A DNA stretch of 64,000 bases from Agapanthus africanus (lineage: Eukaryota > Streptophyta > Magnoliopsida > Asparagales > Amaryllidaceae). Within the stretch, counting starts at the first letter, position 1. Each line of letters opens with the position of its first letter. The DNA is taken from positions 322,247,595 to 322,311,594 of the forward strand of contig JASDDO010000001.1 of NCBI GenBank assembly GCA_030015575.1, read 5' to 3'. This document shows, in pieces, positions 53,735 to 64,000 of the stretch. The position numbers and the translations under genes are program-made. The notes beneath the pieces were generated by a model. The model did no database searches, was not told the origin of the DNA, and was given only the letters and a program-made list of their open reading frames with translations.

Positions 53735-55925
53735 TGTTAGTTATATGTATGCCCTAGAGGCCATTACTGTACATATGATGTATATTGTAATGGATGCTTG
53801 AACATATATAGGGAGGACTTTCTTTCTCGACATGATAGTATGCTATCTGGTTGTACTTTATCTTAACATGTACTCTAATTGTCTCTATGTCACATGTTGA
53901 TAAAGCCCTTAGGATATGTACTCGACTACTGGGACTATGATGAGATCATACTAGTGGGGCCACGGTAGTCGACGAGTACATCCTATAACAGTTCCTAATC
54001 GAGGGTGTATCGAGACAGGGCATCGATACACCAGAGTAGACTAGCGTATACGCATCTTGACCCATATGATGGGCGATGGATGATCCTATATCCATCGGTG
54101 TTTGACATCAAGAATGGTGTACGGGTGCTCAGTGGAGACTGGGTACACTGGACGGACTCGCCGAGAACTCTCAGATGGTATTATACCTCACGTCAGATGG
54201 CAGATCTCTGGTGACATGGTACAGAGTAGTCTGTAGACCCGAGATCGTCATAAAGTCTTGTGTGATTCCCACTGTGCTTTGATTTCCATCATACCACGTC
54301 CAAGAGGGCGTGCAAAAAGGTGGCTTATGGATACAGTTCCGAATCACATGGAGGCAATGAGCGATAGGAGGGGATTCATCTCTCCTGGTATAGGGATTTG
54401 ATGTTGCGCTGTGTTCGATTTGCTATAACTGTGAATCCCTGGCCAGGGTTGCTGAGATTTACTGGTAAGTTTATCAGTAGTTTCTCGAACTGTTATAGAC
54501 CTCATATCAACACGACTTATCGAGCTACTGGGGTCTGACGTTTACCACCCCTAGGCGAGATATACGACATATCAGACGAAGAGACCGGACTTTACGGGAG
54601 TGTTACTGATTGGATTCGCAGGAGAATGTACATGCTTGCTTGTTGATCTTCTGATTGCTCAATACCTGGGCGGCTGTTACGTTTAGCTGACCGCTTGCAG
54701 CTTGTGGGTGTTTGATATGATCATCACCTACTGCCGGCGTATTGACGATTCTTTAGAGTCCTACACAGAGGTTTCTTGGCTCAGGCAAAATGGAGTAGGA
54801 GCACATATATGATATGTGCGGGAACGAGAACAATACGTGTATGTGATATCGTATTAGATTCTCGCAATATGAGATATTGGCCGGGTATATGTAATATAGC
54901 CGGGTCATCGGATCAAGTGTTGATTCGATGAACTGATACAGATTATATTAGTCGGTTATTTGTGAAATAGCCGGATTATCGAATTAAGTGTTGATTCGAT
55001 AATTTAATGTATAATTATATATTTGATATATTAAATTACATTAACTGCTATAAGCTCACTAAAAGATTCTTTTTCTCACTCGGGTAATACATTGATATAT
55101 ATGCGATATATGTTAATTGTATTATTTTATTTTGTTACAATAAATATTGTATATGTGATATATAATATTGTAAGATGTTAGGGTTATTAATGCAACATGA
55201 TTAGTGGAGATTAAACATGATTAAGGTTTGATTTGGGTTAATTTTTCTAGAAGCTTCTAGAAGCTTTTTGTTTTGTTTTTGCAAAGATATTTTCTAAAGA
55301 TATTTTGTTATGATATTTGTTAACCCAACCCAACCCTTCACCATGGTTCATTCTCTACATGGGTTAAGTTATCATACTTAACCCATGGTTGCATTTCTAA
55401 CCACACATGGATTCATTATTCATCACAAAGAGATTGGTTCTTCTTTTTCCTTCTTCTTTGATGAAAAAGCTTTCTAGCTTTTTATGTTGTGATGAAATAT
55501 GTGAGATTAAGAAAACAAATGAGAGCATAAATCCTACTTCATCATCCTAATCTATCCTAGCCATTTAGATTAGGGTGTTCACTTCATTTAGTGAGTGAGA
55601 GCTTGTGTTAAAGAAACTTCAAGGTAGATCATCTTAGTTATTGAAGATCGGAAGCAAGCTTGCATCTTTCTCTTCGTGGAGCCTCTCTAGAGTCCGTATT
55701 CTTGATGATCGCAGCGAAGGGACCTCAACACGAAGCTTATGAAGTGAAGAACCGGACTACCAAGGTTGTAATCCCAAACTCTTAGATGTTAAAGTGTTTA
55801 ACATGCTTTGTTTCGCCTAATCTCTAGTTTAAAGATCTTGGTTAGGGTTGTCCGGCACGTCTAAATTTTAAATCGGGCATGGTTGATGCCTTGTAGAACT
55901 TGTGAGAGTGCCTAGTAACCCTACA
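53735..55925 (+). repeat. E6 5' LTR
   Basis: 2191 bp, TGTTAGTTATATG to AACCCTACA. Palindrome CCCTGGCCAGGG at 54437-54448. Similar throughout to the E1 LTR and to the E0 halves. Confidence 0.88.
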
Positions 55926-55938
55926 GTGGTATCAGAGC
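55926..55938 (+). other. E6 primer-binding site
   Basis: GTGGTATCAGAGC(C) directly after the LTR. Confidence 0.92.
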
Positions 55939-56118
55939 CAAGCTAGAGTAACCCTACACTGATGCACATGTCTAGATCGAACTCTGAATACCCGTAAAAC
56001 CCTAGTTTCTGAAAATTTTTCAAAAAGTTGATTTTTTTCATATTAAAAATGCTCAAAAAATTCAGCAGGTTATTTTATGGATATCTGTGAAAAACGAGAC
56101 AGCAAGTCCATTAAAGAG

Positions 56119-56163
56119 CCGCGGAACCGCGGCAAAGACATGCCTTGCGCGGCGGTTCCGCGG
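56119..56163 (+). other. E6 GC-rich hairpin
   Basis: CCGCGGAACCGC pairs perfectly with GCGGTTCCGCGG; inner GGCAA/TTGC.C. 181 bases after the primer site. Confidence 0.78.
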
Positions 56164-57252
56164 CGCTACAGTGGGACTATGGTTTTCTTTTTGCACAGTA
56201 ATATCCGTACAGATTTCCTAATTGTTTCTGGGAATTTTTTATTTTACTCAAGTGTTGAGTTTTCTGGGTTGTATTGGGAGTTCGTTGATTCGATCGGAAA
56301 GTATAACTTCGTTTAGTTTGTCCGGGTAATTTTTTAGAACGTGTTAAAAAGTTCAAACGGATATCAATAACTCACTTTTTCCCCTGCCGGAAAATTTCCA
56401 AGTGTTGGATTTTTCCGTAGTTTAAGAACGTTCTAAGTCGTGCAAGTAATGCGGTGGACCCTCTAGAAGAACACAAACCTTAACTCGATTATGTACCGTC
56501 TGAACTGCCTATAAACCTTAGGGTTTAGGGCAGTATGGCGTTGCCACATGTGAGGCGTTGGTTTGACCCTTCTATGGCTGGACCATTGGTACTGTGGCAT
56601 GTGATGGATGTTTTAAAACTAATTTCAAGTATTGAGAACTATTTGGGAAAACTTGGGTGTTTGATTATTCGATCGGAAAGTTTAACATTGACTATTTATT
56701 TGCAATGTGATACAATATTTGGAATCGACAAGTAGTTATGAGATAACTAATTTGAATGTTATAAATTTAGCAGTTTAGTCTCAGATGATCGGTTGCCACG
56801 GGATTTTGACGCGATCAAAAGTTCGTCGCAATCATGTAGCGTACGCGGATACTCGCCGGGTAAACTTAATAGACAGCCACGCCCCATAGCCCCGACCAAA
56901 TGACTGTAGGAGAACCCCGTCGCCAAAAGCATCCGTTCGGGTGCTCGCGGCAGCGGTGTTCTGCCTTAGTGCACTTGGTCGACGGCATCCGGGGGTGCGG
57001 CCATCTACTAAAGTTTGCGACGAGCATTCGATCAGGATGTCGGGAATCTTGTTGAATTGCCCGACTTGATATTGAAAAGAGTTTTCGATAATGAGACTAA
57101 AATGTGGGGTTTATATTTGTTAGGCATGAGATGTCTAAGGAATTCATTTGGTTAGGCATGCGATGTCTAAGGAGGTTGTGGATTCCAACTATTGTAGTTT
57201 TACACTTTCTTTTCTGCGACCGTAAGTGTAATATGTGGTGTATCGCCGGTTT

Positions 57253-57270
57253 CGTTGCTATACATCAACG
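57253..57270 (+). other. E6 hairpin D (GCTATA loop)
   Basis: CGTTG-CTATACAT-CAACG. Confidence 0.7.
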
Positions 57271-57516
57271 ATAATTGGGGTACACATAATTACTTACGTT
57301 GATGATATGAGATATTATGTGTTGCTGTGATATGTTATTTTGGATCGTCGTGTTCTGAATAGCCGGGTTTTTTTTATGTGAGATGAGAGATTTTCTTTTT
57401 CATTCATGTAAAATTCATTTGTATGTAATATTCTTTTATTAGGGCACTTCCGGGCTGAGGATGATGTCACCATTGTATATTATTTACTTTTCCGCATTAG
57501 GTAGACCCAAGGCGGG

Positions 57517-57615
57517 GAGCACAAGTAACCGGGTTCTAGGGTCCAAAGGGAGGCCATCTCGAGGAGTCGAGACCGGGTCTCCTAACCCTAGAATTGGCAG
57601 TGTTGCTTGCCGCTC
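57517..57615 (+). other. E6 paired domain A
   Basis: GAGCACAAGTAAC pairs with GTTGCTTGCCGCTC, and the inner GTTCTAGGG pairs with CCCTAGAAT. Confidence 0.72.
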
Positions 57616-57664
57616 TCGTAGGGGTCTAGGGATGTGGGTTTGGCTATTCATTGCGACCATGGAA

Positions 57665-57698
57665 TCCGCGTTTTATACAGGCTCGCATAAAACACGGA
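57665..57698 (+). other. E6 hairpin B (GGCTC loop)
   Basis: TCCGCGTTTTAT pairs with ATAAAACACGGA around ACAGGCTCGC. Confidence 0.72.
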
Positions 57699-57970
57699 AA
57701 TCCAAGTATATCCAATATTTCATATATGTTCTTCTGCTGCAATGTTCTGTGATGCGATCATATTACTGCCTGAGACGATTGTTTATATTATATATATGAG
57801 ATATATGTTATATTCGTTTCAAATGTGATGCTTGTGAAGCATAATAAAATGGGACTTCATTAATGAGATTAATGAAACAAAAGAAACCTAAAGATGTTGT
57901 AGAAACTTGTCTCAAAAACTGGTAGCTCTAGTTCTTGCTTTGCATAGCGGTGTTCCTTGTAGAACATCCA

Positions 57971-58180
57971 GCACCTTATTCGATAAGGAAAGAGCCGAGA
58001 TCCCTTTACCGGGAGTGACCTCTTTAGCGAAACTAGCAGATGCTACAAACTCGGTTTGTCTTTTGATTGTTTTTATAGTTTCTGCTTTGCATGGTGATAT
58101 TTATGAAATATCCTGCACCTTATTCAATGAGGAAAGAGCCGAGATCCCTTCACCGGGAGTGACCTCTTTAGCGAAACTAG
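57971..58180 (+). repeat. E6 paired hairpin repeats
   Basis: Copies 57971-58031 and 58114-58180: CACCTTATTCGATAAGG or CACCTTATTCAATGAGG, AAAGAGCCGAGATCCCTT, CCGGGAGTGACCTC, TTTAGCGAAACTAG. In the first copy CCTTAT-TCG-ATAAGG is a perfect stem. Confidence 0.75.
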
Positions 58181-58315
58181 AAAAGCCTCAAAAACATTCC
58201 ACTCAAAATCACTCGATTCTACAACGATATCAAGTTCATTACGCAAAGGGTTTTCTTAAAAACCTGTCGTAGCCCTCCGTCACTTCAGATAAGTACTACT
58301 TAGTATTCGTACTAC

Positions 58316-58507
58316 GTTTTGACCATGTTAAGGCATAGTGTGTGGTAGCTGATTAGTGCTTTTCTGTATAAGCATATGATGCGATTGGATTAGGGTAGTC
58401 GTGAGACTTTGTTGACCATGTTTAGGGTCGTGCGGGTGGGTTTAATTTAATCAGGAAATGACGGGTTGAACTTGACTAGCACTTATGATTTGTTGACTAT
58501 GTTAAGG
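58316..58507 (+). repeat. E6 triple leader motif
   Basis: GTTTTGACCATGTTAAGG (58316-58333), TTGTTGACCATGTTTAGGG (58409-58427) and TTGTTGACTATGTTAAGG (58490-58507). Core CCAT/CTAT, unlike the other elements. Confidence 0.84.
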
Positions 58508-58729
58508 TCATATAGCTGCTAGGGGTAAAATATTATTGGGAATTTCAAGTGTAGAAATTTGTAATGAGATTGCATACTTTCTATGAGATAGTTAGATCCC
58601 GATACCCACTGCGAGTAAGAGTTACTCCTGGGAGAGTTTTACACATTACAATTAGCCGATCAAGTAGATGTCTAGAAAGGTGTCAACGAGGTTACGCCCC
58701 TGGGAAAACGAGGTTTATTTTAATTAGGT

Positions 58730-58745
58730 CCGTGCGAAAGCACGG
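58730..58745 (+). other. E6 hairpin with GAAA tetraloop
   Basis: CCGTGC-GAAA-GCACGG, 6 perfect pairs. Confidence 0.65.
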
Positions 58746-60697
58746 GGAACCTCCCTCAAAGTACCGGCACTGGCCTGGCTGAAAGATTGGCGAACTTGTA
58801 GAGTGTAATTAATCCCGGCTAGTCTTTCCTTTTAGGGTTTGATGGAAGATTTGACTAAAACAGCGGGAGCCATCTGTCACGACCCAAAGTTCGGCCCGGA
58901 CCGGCACTTAACCACGTGACGTCTACAGGCGTAACGCGACTAAGTAAGCCGAAAACCCAGAAATCAAAACCATAAAAATATAGAGTGTTTTAAAATATTT
59001 GTTAGAATATTTGTTAAAACCTTTAGAAAACTTTAAGTTGTTTAGTAGAAATTCTTTAAGGTTCAAGTTATTATTTAAAAATTTTGGCAGCATTTCCTTT
59101 ATAAAAATTTGTCCCGAAATCGGGTAAAAGACAAGATATAAGTAAAATGACATGTGGAATAAATAGAGCATCCCAAACGGGAAAATCAGGCCCAACGGCG
59201 GAACAATCACCACAATATAGTATACGACGCCGTAGCGAAGAATGAGCAGTAAATTGAAAACAATTATCAAAAAAGATAAGACTGCATAAATAAAGTCGGC
59301 TCACAACGAGCTCGACACAAAAATACAAAATAATATATATCGTCCTCACAACTGTCTCTAAGTCAATACATGAAGGTAGATGGAGAATACTAGATACAAC
59401 AATGTACAACTGAAAAGTAAACAGATACCGCACAAAACCCACCTAATAGCAAAAGGGCTAGCACGCCTCCGCAGTGGTATCTGTGTCAAAAGATGCGATA
59501 AACAGCCAGACGTGAATACTCCGAAGGGCAACCTGCAAGCACTGTGGCACAACGGGGGTGAGTTGCCAACTCGTGAATAGTAGATAACATATAAAGGTAA
59601 TTGCGAGTATGCACGTGCTGCGATACTCTAACCTATGCCAACAGATAACATCTATATGATGAACTGGATGCTCAAAATCATGCAACAAGTGTGATCTAAT
59701 AACATCTTCATGTGATGAGCAAGATATGTGATAATCAGGTATGGCAATGCAATCTAACAACCCTATATAGAATGAGCAGGGTATGCAATGATCGTGCAAG
59801 CATGTGTACTATATCAGGTACAATAGATACAGAATGAGATATCAAATAATGAATGCTGAGCATGGGAAATATAACATCTACACGGAATGTCATCGTGGAA
59901 AATATAATCGGTGCCCATCAATGCACCCAAATCCCAATACAACTCAGGCCCCGTCATCCTCATCGGCCCTCAAATCCTGTAAATCTCATAAAATCGTGAG
60001 TGCCTAACATCGGCACTCAAAATATCAAGAAATACTCGTGTCCAGTATCGACACGCAAATCCTCAAATATCGGGCATCCGTCAGTCCGGGTCAGCCCACG
60101 GGCTCCGTCTACGGTATCGGCCCTCGGCCCCGGCAGTACGAGTCGTCCCGTATCCATCTATAGACTCTGGTCAGTATCCTCCGGATAACCGCCAGGTCCA
60201 ACCAATCACCGGTAGGTAGTGGTCCCACTGCCAGGCTCACCGTCTAGCTACACGGCAGATCCGTTCTCGCCCCGGGGTACCATACCAGGTCCACCATGTA
60301 CCCACAATCGGCCTCGTCCGCTCCTCGAATCGGGTTTCATGTATCACTCTAGCACCGAGAAAATACATGGTGGACGCACTGAAATATCATATCAAGGAAA
60401 ACCGAGTTTTTAAACAGTGCGTATTTTCTTAAAATAGTACTCCGGTTCCCAAATCCAGAAATCACATAAATCAAATCTAATGCGTAAATCCATGCAATGC
60501 GTCGTATGACACTAAGAGTAAAAGAAAGGGAAAACCGCTCCTTTAAAAGATCCAGTTTTGAAAATATCACATTGCGGTCCCCTAGTTTTTAAATCAAGTC
60601 AATATCATCCATGTATGTAACATATGAATATGTGTATAGGTATGGATGTGCGAAAGGATAAGTACGCAAAGTGAATGCGGCAATGTACATGTGCACT

Positions 60698-60898
60698 AAT
60701 GTGGACATACGATGTATATGTGCCCAAGTATGGATATATGATGTATATGACACAAGTATGGATATGTGATGTATATGTGCCCAAGTATGAATATATGATG
60801 TATATGGCACAAGTATGGATATGTGATGTATATGTGCCCAAGTATGAATATATGATGTATATGGAACAAGTATGGATATGTGATGTATATGTGCCCAG
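60698..60898. repeat. Minisatellite in G1 LTR
   Basis: About seven units of 28 bases in two alternating types (56-base higher unit): GTATGGATATGTGATGTATA with TGTGCCCAA, and GTATGAATATATGATGTATA with TGGCACAA. Open frames through it on both strands only reflect the unit. Confidence 0.85.
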
Positions 60899-62121
60899 GT
60901 AGTGATATATCAATGAAGGTATGCACAAAAGTGAGTATACAATGTGCATGGTATGAATATAACATATGCTAATATGCGGCAAATCATGACAAACATCAAT
61001 AAGGTGGAATCAATATGATATATGATTTATAGCAATCCTATAATGTGAGTGTCATGGCAATCACTAACGGTGTGAGTGTAGCATATAAATCGTGCTCGTG
61101 CAACTTGAACCGTTAGTGACAGTGCAGTGTTCTATACTACCAGTTCTATATATAACAAGAGAGTATGCTACTAGTATATCTATATGAACACATATGACTA
61201 AATATCCTATTACGCCTTGACGCTTAACGCCATACGGGCGATTTTCCCGTAGATGTTAAATCTACTCACCTGGTCGCGTGCTAAGTATAGCCGACCACCT
61301 GCTTCCCTTTCCTGACGGCGTCTGACGTACCCGCCTACGAACCTGGGATTTACACAAGAATCCAAATATAAGCAAGAATCTCGCAAAACGCGATATCGAA
61401 ACAAAACGAGAAACTCGCGTCGCGAATTAACGCGCGTGTGTGCGATACGCTGAAACGTGTGTGTACGCGTCTAAAACTTAACCCGACACGCCGCGATACG
61501 CTGAATCACAGAACCCACTCGCGTATCGTGCGTATCGCGCAAACTAAAAATACCAGAAAACGACATACTGCCCCAGATTTTACCCAGGTTAAAATATTAC
61601 AAATCTATGTATATCAGAGACCTACAAAATGTAGCAGACACCTGTACCAAAAACCCTAGCTCCTAGCTCCCCAGTCCGGCCGCAATTTGCGGCCAGAAGG
61701 AATTTTCCGGCGGCCTGAACTGAATGTGGTGGGGTCGGGCTCTGGTGGTGGGGTCAGGGTCCCTCAGTTAGGCTACAGTCCACTCAGTTTTATTCTGAAC
61801 TTACTGGGGTAACAGCAGATTTTAAAAAGTTAAGATTTTACTTAAAAACGTCAAATTTTGCACAATTTGAAAACTTAGGGTATTTTTAAGTAATCTAGGG
61901 TTTACCTAGGTTAACTTGGCCCTAACAACACTTATTTAGGCTAGTCTACCCAACACTAATATCACTTAAACAAAACTTCACACAAATCACCAAATCAAGC
62001 ACAAAATCTCCCACTTTACACTAATCGAAGCTATTTCTACACAACTAAGCGGAAGCAAGAATAAGTTTAGAGATTATACCCCCTAGGAATCTCACAAGCA
62101 AGTAGAAGGAGAAGAAGAAGA

Positions 62122-62300
62122 AGAAGAGGGGATGGAGCTGCTGGGGTGCTGCTGCTGCCTGTAGCTGTTGCTGCTGTTGCCGGAGCTGCTGTTGCTGAAG
62201 CTGTGCCTGCTGCTGCTGAGTTTGCTGCTGCTGCTGCTGTGTCTTCTGCTGCTGCTGCTGCTGTGTCTTCTGCTGCTGCTGCTGCTGAGTTTGCTGTGAG
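62122..62300 (-). repeat. CAG-rich tract in G1 LTR
   Basis: On the minus strand repeated CAGCAGCAG blocks separated by AAGACA or AAACT. All three frames are open and would give Gln-, Ser- or Ala-rich runs, so there is no sign of a real protein. Two CT runs follow at about 62387-62404 and 62451-62464. Confidence 0.8.
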
Positions 62301-62760
62301 TGTGTGTGTGTGGGTGTATGAGTGAGAGTGAGAGAGAAAATGAGAACAAGAATGAGAGGCAAAAATGATAACTCCCAATGTCAACCCCTCCTCTCTCTCT
62401 CTCTTCATTAAATAGAGCATGGCATGGCCATCATGCCCCATCATGCACCCCCCCTCTCTCTCTCCAAATCAACACAAAGAAAATTCAATTTAATTTCTAT
62501 TTTCCTAAAAAAAACACACACACTTAATTTAAAACCTCATAGCTTAATTAAAATGGTTTAACCCACCATGGTTGCTAATCATGGTTTAACATCATTTTTA
62601 ACCCTAGTTTACATGCACATGTGTGTGCAAGCCTCGGAAAATTCTAGAAAAATATTTATAATTCTTGATAAAATATTTGAAAACTAATTTGGTAAATTTT
62701 TTATTAAAAAATCATTTATTAACATATAATTAGCCACTAAACACATCCTAAGGTGTTACA

Positions 62761-62775
62761 ATCTTCCCCCCTTAA
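62761..62775 (-). other. G1 polypurine tract
   Basis: In element sense TTTAAGGGGGGAAGAT just before the LTR start TGTAACACC; typical for plant gypsy elements. Confidence 0.87.
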
Positions 62776-62793
62776 AGAAATTCGTCCTCGAAT

Positions 62794-63693
62794 TTAAAAT
62801 ATAAAACTACGCATACCTTTAAAGAGATGAGGGAACTTCTTCCGCATCTCGCCCTCGGCCTCCCAAGTGATCTCTTCACCATTCGGGCTGCGCCAAAGCA
62901 CCTTCACTGATGGCAAGACCTTCGATCTAAGTTTCTTCACCTGCCGGTCCAATATCACGACTGGCTGCTCGGTGAACGTAAGATCGCGCTCGAGCTGAAC
63001 GGTCTGATGCTGAATCATGTGCGAAGGGTCATGGAGGTATCTACGAAGCATCGACACGTGGAACACGGGGTGAACATCTGGGAAGTCGGGTGGAAGAGCC
63101 AAACGATATGCTACTGCGCCCACACGCTCGAGGATCTCGAAGGGACCTATGAATCTGGGGCTAAGCTTCCCTTTTCGTCCAAACCTCATCACTCCCTTCA
63201 TCGGAGAGACCCTCAGAAAAACGTTATCACCAACTGCGAACTCTAATCTGCGGTGGCGCCTGTCAGCATACGATCTCTTCCTGCTCTGAGCTGTCTTCAT
63301 CCTGTCTCGAATCAGCTGTATCTTCTCGGTCGTCTCCTGTACGATCTGTGGCCCCAAAATACTGCTCTCGCTGAGCTCTGTCCAACAGACGGGTGATCTA
63401 CATCTCCTCCCATACAAAGCCTCGAAAGGTGCCATCTGAATAGTATCCTGGAAACTATTGTTGTAGGAGAACTCCACCAAGGGTAAATGATGATCCCAGC
63501 TACCACCAAAGTCTAAAACGCACGCTTGGAGCATGTCCTCGAGAGTCTGAATAGTCCGCTCTGACTGGCCGTCGGTCTGCGGATGAAATGCTGTGCTGAA
63601 ACTCAAGCGTGTGCCCAAAACCTCCTGAAGCCTCTGCCATAGTCGGCTAGTAAACTGGGTGCTTCTGTCGGACACAATACGTCGGGACTCCAT
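62794..63693 (-). pseudogene. G1 integrase C-terminal part with chromodomain
   Basis: A 299-residue frame. SDRSTQF (residues 8-14) holds the second catalytic aspartate and HPQTDGQSERT the catalytic glutamate E45. ALYGRRCRSPVCW (92-104) is typical of Ty3 integrase. The GPY/F-type module is at 183-200 (GPFEILERVGAVAYRLAL). Residues 242-291 form the chromodomain, with VLWRSPNGEEITWEAEGEMR. It ends at its own stop, 33 bases before the LTR. The first methionine is not a true start: the upstream part of integrase is in another frame, because of a 1-base shift near 63680. Chromodomain integrases direct insertion toward marked chromatin. Confidence 0.88.
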
Positions 63694-64000
63694 GCAGTCG
63701 TACTATCTCGTCGATATAAATCTGGGCATACTGAGCAAATTCGAAAGTCGTCTTCACTGGCAGGAAGTGAGCCACTTTCTTCAAACGATCCACGATCACC
63801 TAAATGGAGTCATACCCCCGCCTAGTCCTGGGTAGACCCACCATGAAATCCATCGAAATCTTCTCCCATTTCCACTCCGGAATGGGTAACGGTTGTAGCT
63901 CTCCCGCCGGCCTCTGGTGCTCGGTCTTTACTTGCTGACAAGTCAGGCATCTAGACACGAAATCTGCGATGTCCCTCTTCATTCCGTCCCACCAGTAAAC
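63694..64000 (-). pseudogene. G1 integrase N-terminal core, broken
   Basis: 63800-63982 reads FVSRCLTCQQVKTEHQRPAG, the CC half of the HHCC finger, then WEKISMDFMVGLPRTRRGYD with the first catalytic aspartate. The tryptophan codon of SIWVIVDRL has become TAG. The frame then continues through FLPVKTTFEFAQYAQIYIDE to the frame shift near 63680. The rest is outside the window. Confidence 0.85.

Larger units (their letters stand above)
53735..58874 (+). mobile_element. E6: left part of a Ty1/copia element, cut by G1
   Basis: Plus-strand 5' LTR, primer site and almost the whole leader; G1 is inserted about where E2 reads GGGAGCCATCCTGTT, just before gag. Coding region lies beyond the window. The LTR is of the E0/E1 type. 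ATCTA (53730-53734) is the predicted target duplication. Confidence 0.88.
55939..58874 (+). other. E6 untranslated leader
   Basis: Order: GC hairpin (56119-56163), hairpin D (57253-57270), domain A (57517-57615), hairpin B (57665-57698), paired repeats (57971-58031, 58114-58180), triple motif (58316-58507), GAAA-loop hairpin (58730-58745). Open frames such as 57461-57799 run through the hairpins and are not conserved. Confidence 0.76.
58875..62760 (-). repeat. G1 3' LTR
   Basis: 3886 bp between TGTCACGACC and AGGTGTTACA on the + strand. The 5' partner is outside the window, so limits rest on the terminal TG/CA, the adjoining purine tract and the clean edge with E6. It contains a minisatellite (60698-60898) and a CAG-rich tract (62122-62300). 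No gene is seen. Confidence 0.82.
58875..64000 (-). mobile_element. G1: Ty3/gypsy chromovirus (Tekay/Del-like), 3' part
   Basis: Minus-strand element inserted in E6 and running off the window: 3' LTR (58875-62760), purine tract (62761-62775) and the integrase end with a chromodomain. The LTR starts TGTAACACC and ends GTCGTGACA in element sense. The size of the LTR (3.9 kb) and the chromodomain point to the Tekay/Del group. CCATC (58870-58874) is the predicted target duplication. Confidence 0.87.

Noticed and set aside
57907-58272. 121-residue open frame in the E6 leader
   Set aside because: It consists of the two hairpin repeats; the other elements have stops or shifts there, and conservation follows base pairing and not codons.
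60698-60898. CRISPR-like regular repeats
   Set aside because: Units are adjacent with no unique spacers, in a plant LTR.
60589-60982. Repetitive protein (YIIYSYLGTYTSHIHT-like) on either strand
   Set aside because: It is the translation of a 28-base minisatellite, open in several frames.
62045-62444. Polyglutamine-like protein on the minus strand
   Set aside because: All three frames of the CAG tract are open and give Gln, Ser or Ala runs. It lies in an LTR; no start context or conserved flank.

Overview
The window is nuclear DNA from a flowering plant with a large, repeat-rich genome. I see no host gene, tRNA, rRNA or CRISPR array. Almost every base belongs to LTR retrotransposons nested in one another. 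Six Ty1/copia elements with substantial sequence (E1-E6), two further copia LTR pieces (E0, E2b) and Ty3/gypsy sequence are visible. The copia elements have 2.1-2.3 kb LTRs, an initiator-Met tRNA primer site (TGGTATCAGAGCC) directly after the 5' LTR, a purine tract (AGTGCAAGTGGGAGAT) before the 3' LTR, and a leader of about 2 kb before gag/pol. That plan and the integrase/RT wording fit the Angela (BARE-1-like) clade, which I infer by recognition only.

Layout. 1-460 and 10839-10971: two halves of an E0 LTR (+). 461-10833: E1 (-), complete, target duplication GTAAA. 10972-20981: E2 (+), the only element with a visible gag. 20982-22065: part of an E2-family LTR (-), E2b. 22066-52082: E3 (-), split by complete E4 (29597-39570, -, duplication ATTTT) and complete E5 (39816-50082, -, duplication CACTA). 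52083-53734: gypsy-LTR-like fragments. 53735-58874: left part of E6 (+). 58875-64000: 3' LTR and integrase end of a gypsy chromovirus G1 (-) inserted in E6. The inferred nest is E1 in E0 in E2 in E2b in E3 in gypsy-like sequence, with E4 and E5 also in E3, and G1 in E6.

Proteins. E2 carries gag-protease but its integrase and RT are broken by stops. E1, E3, E4 and E5 share a deletion of almost all of gag. E4 has the best polymerase, with integrase DDE and RT YVDD intact but two frame breaks. E1 and E5 have badly decayed pol, yet their two LTRs are nearly identical, so they appear to have moved recently using proteins made by other copies.

Most interesting signal. The long leader and the LTRs carry a set of short structures that recur at matching places in the copia elements. 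Their stems change sequence between elements while base pairing is kept: a GC-rich palindrome about 190 bases after the primer site, a hairpin with a GCTATA loop, a domain of about 103 bases, a hairpin with a GGCTC loop, paired hairpin repeats, and a covarying 12-base palindrome in the LTR. A motif present three times per leader changes its core between elements but is largely uniform within each element. These features persist in E1 and E5, whose proteins are dead, so they look like the cis-acting set that a retrotransposition machinery recognises in trans. All comparisons were made by eye.
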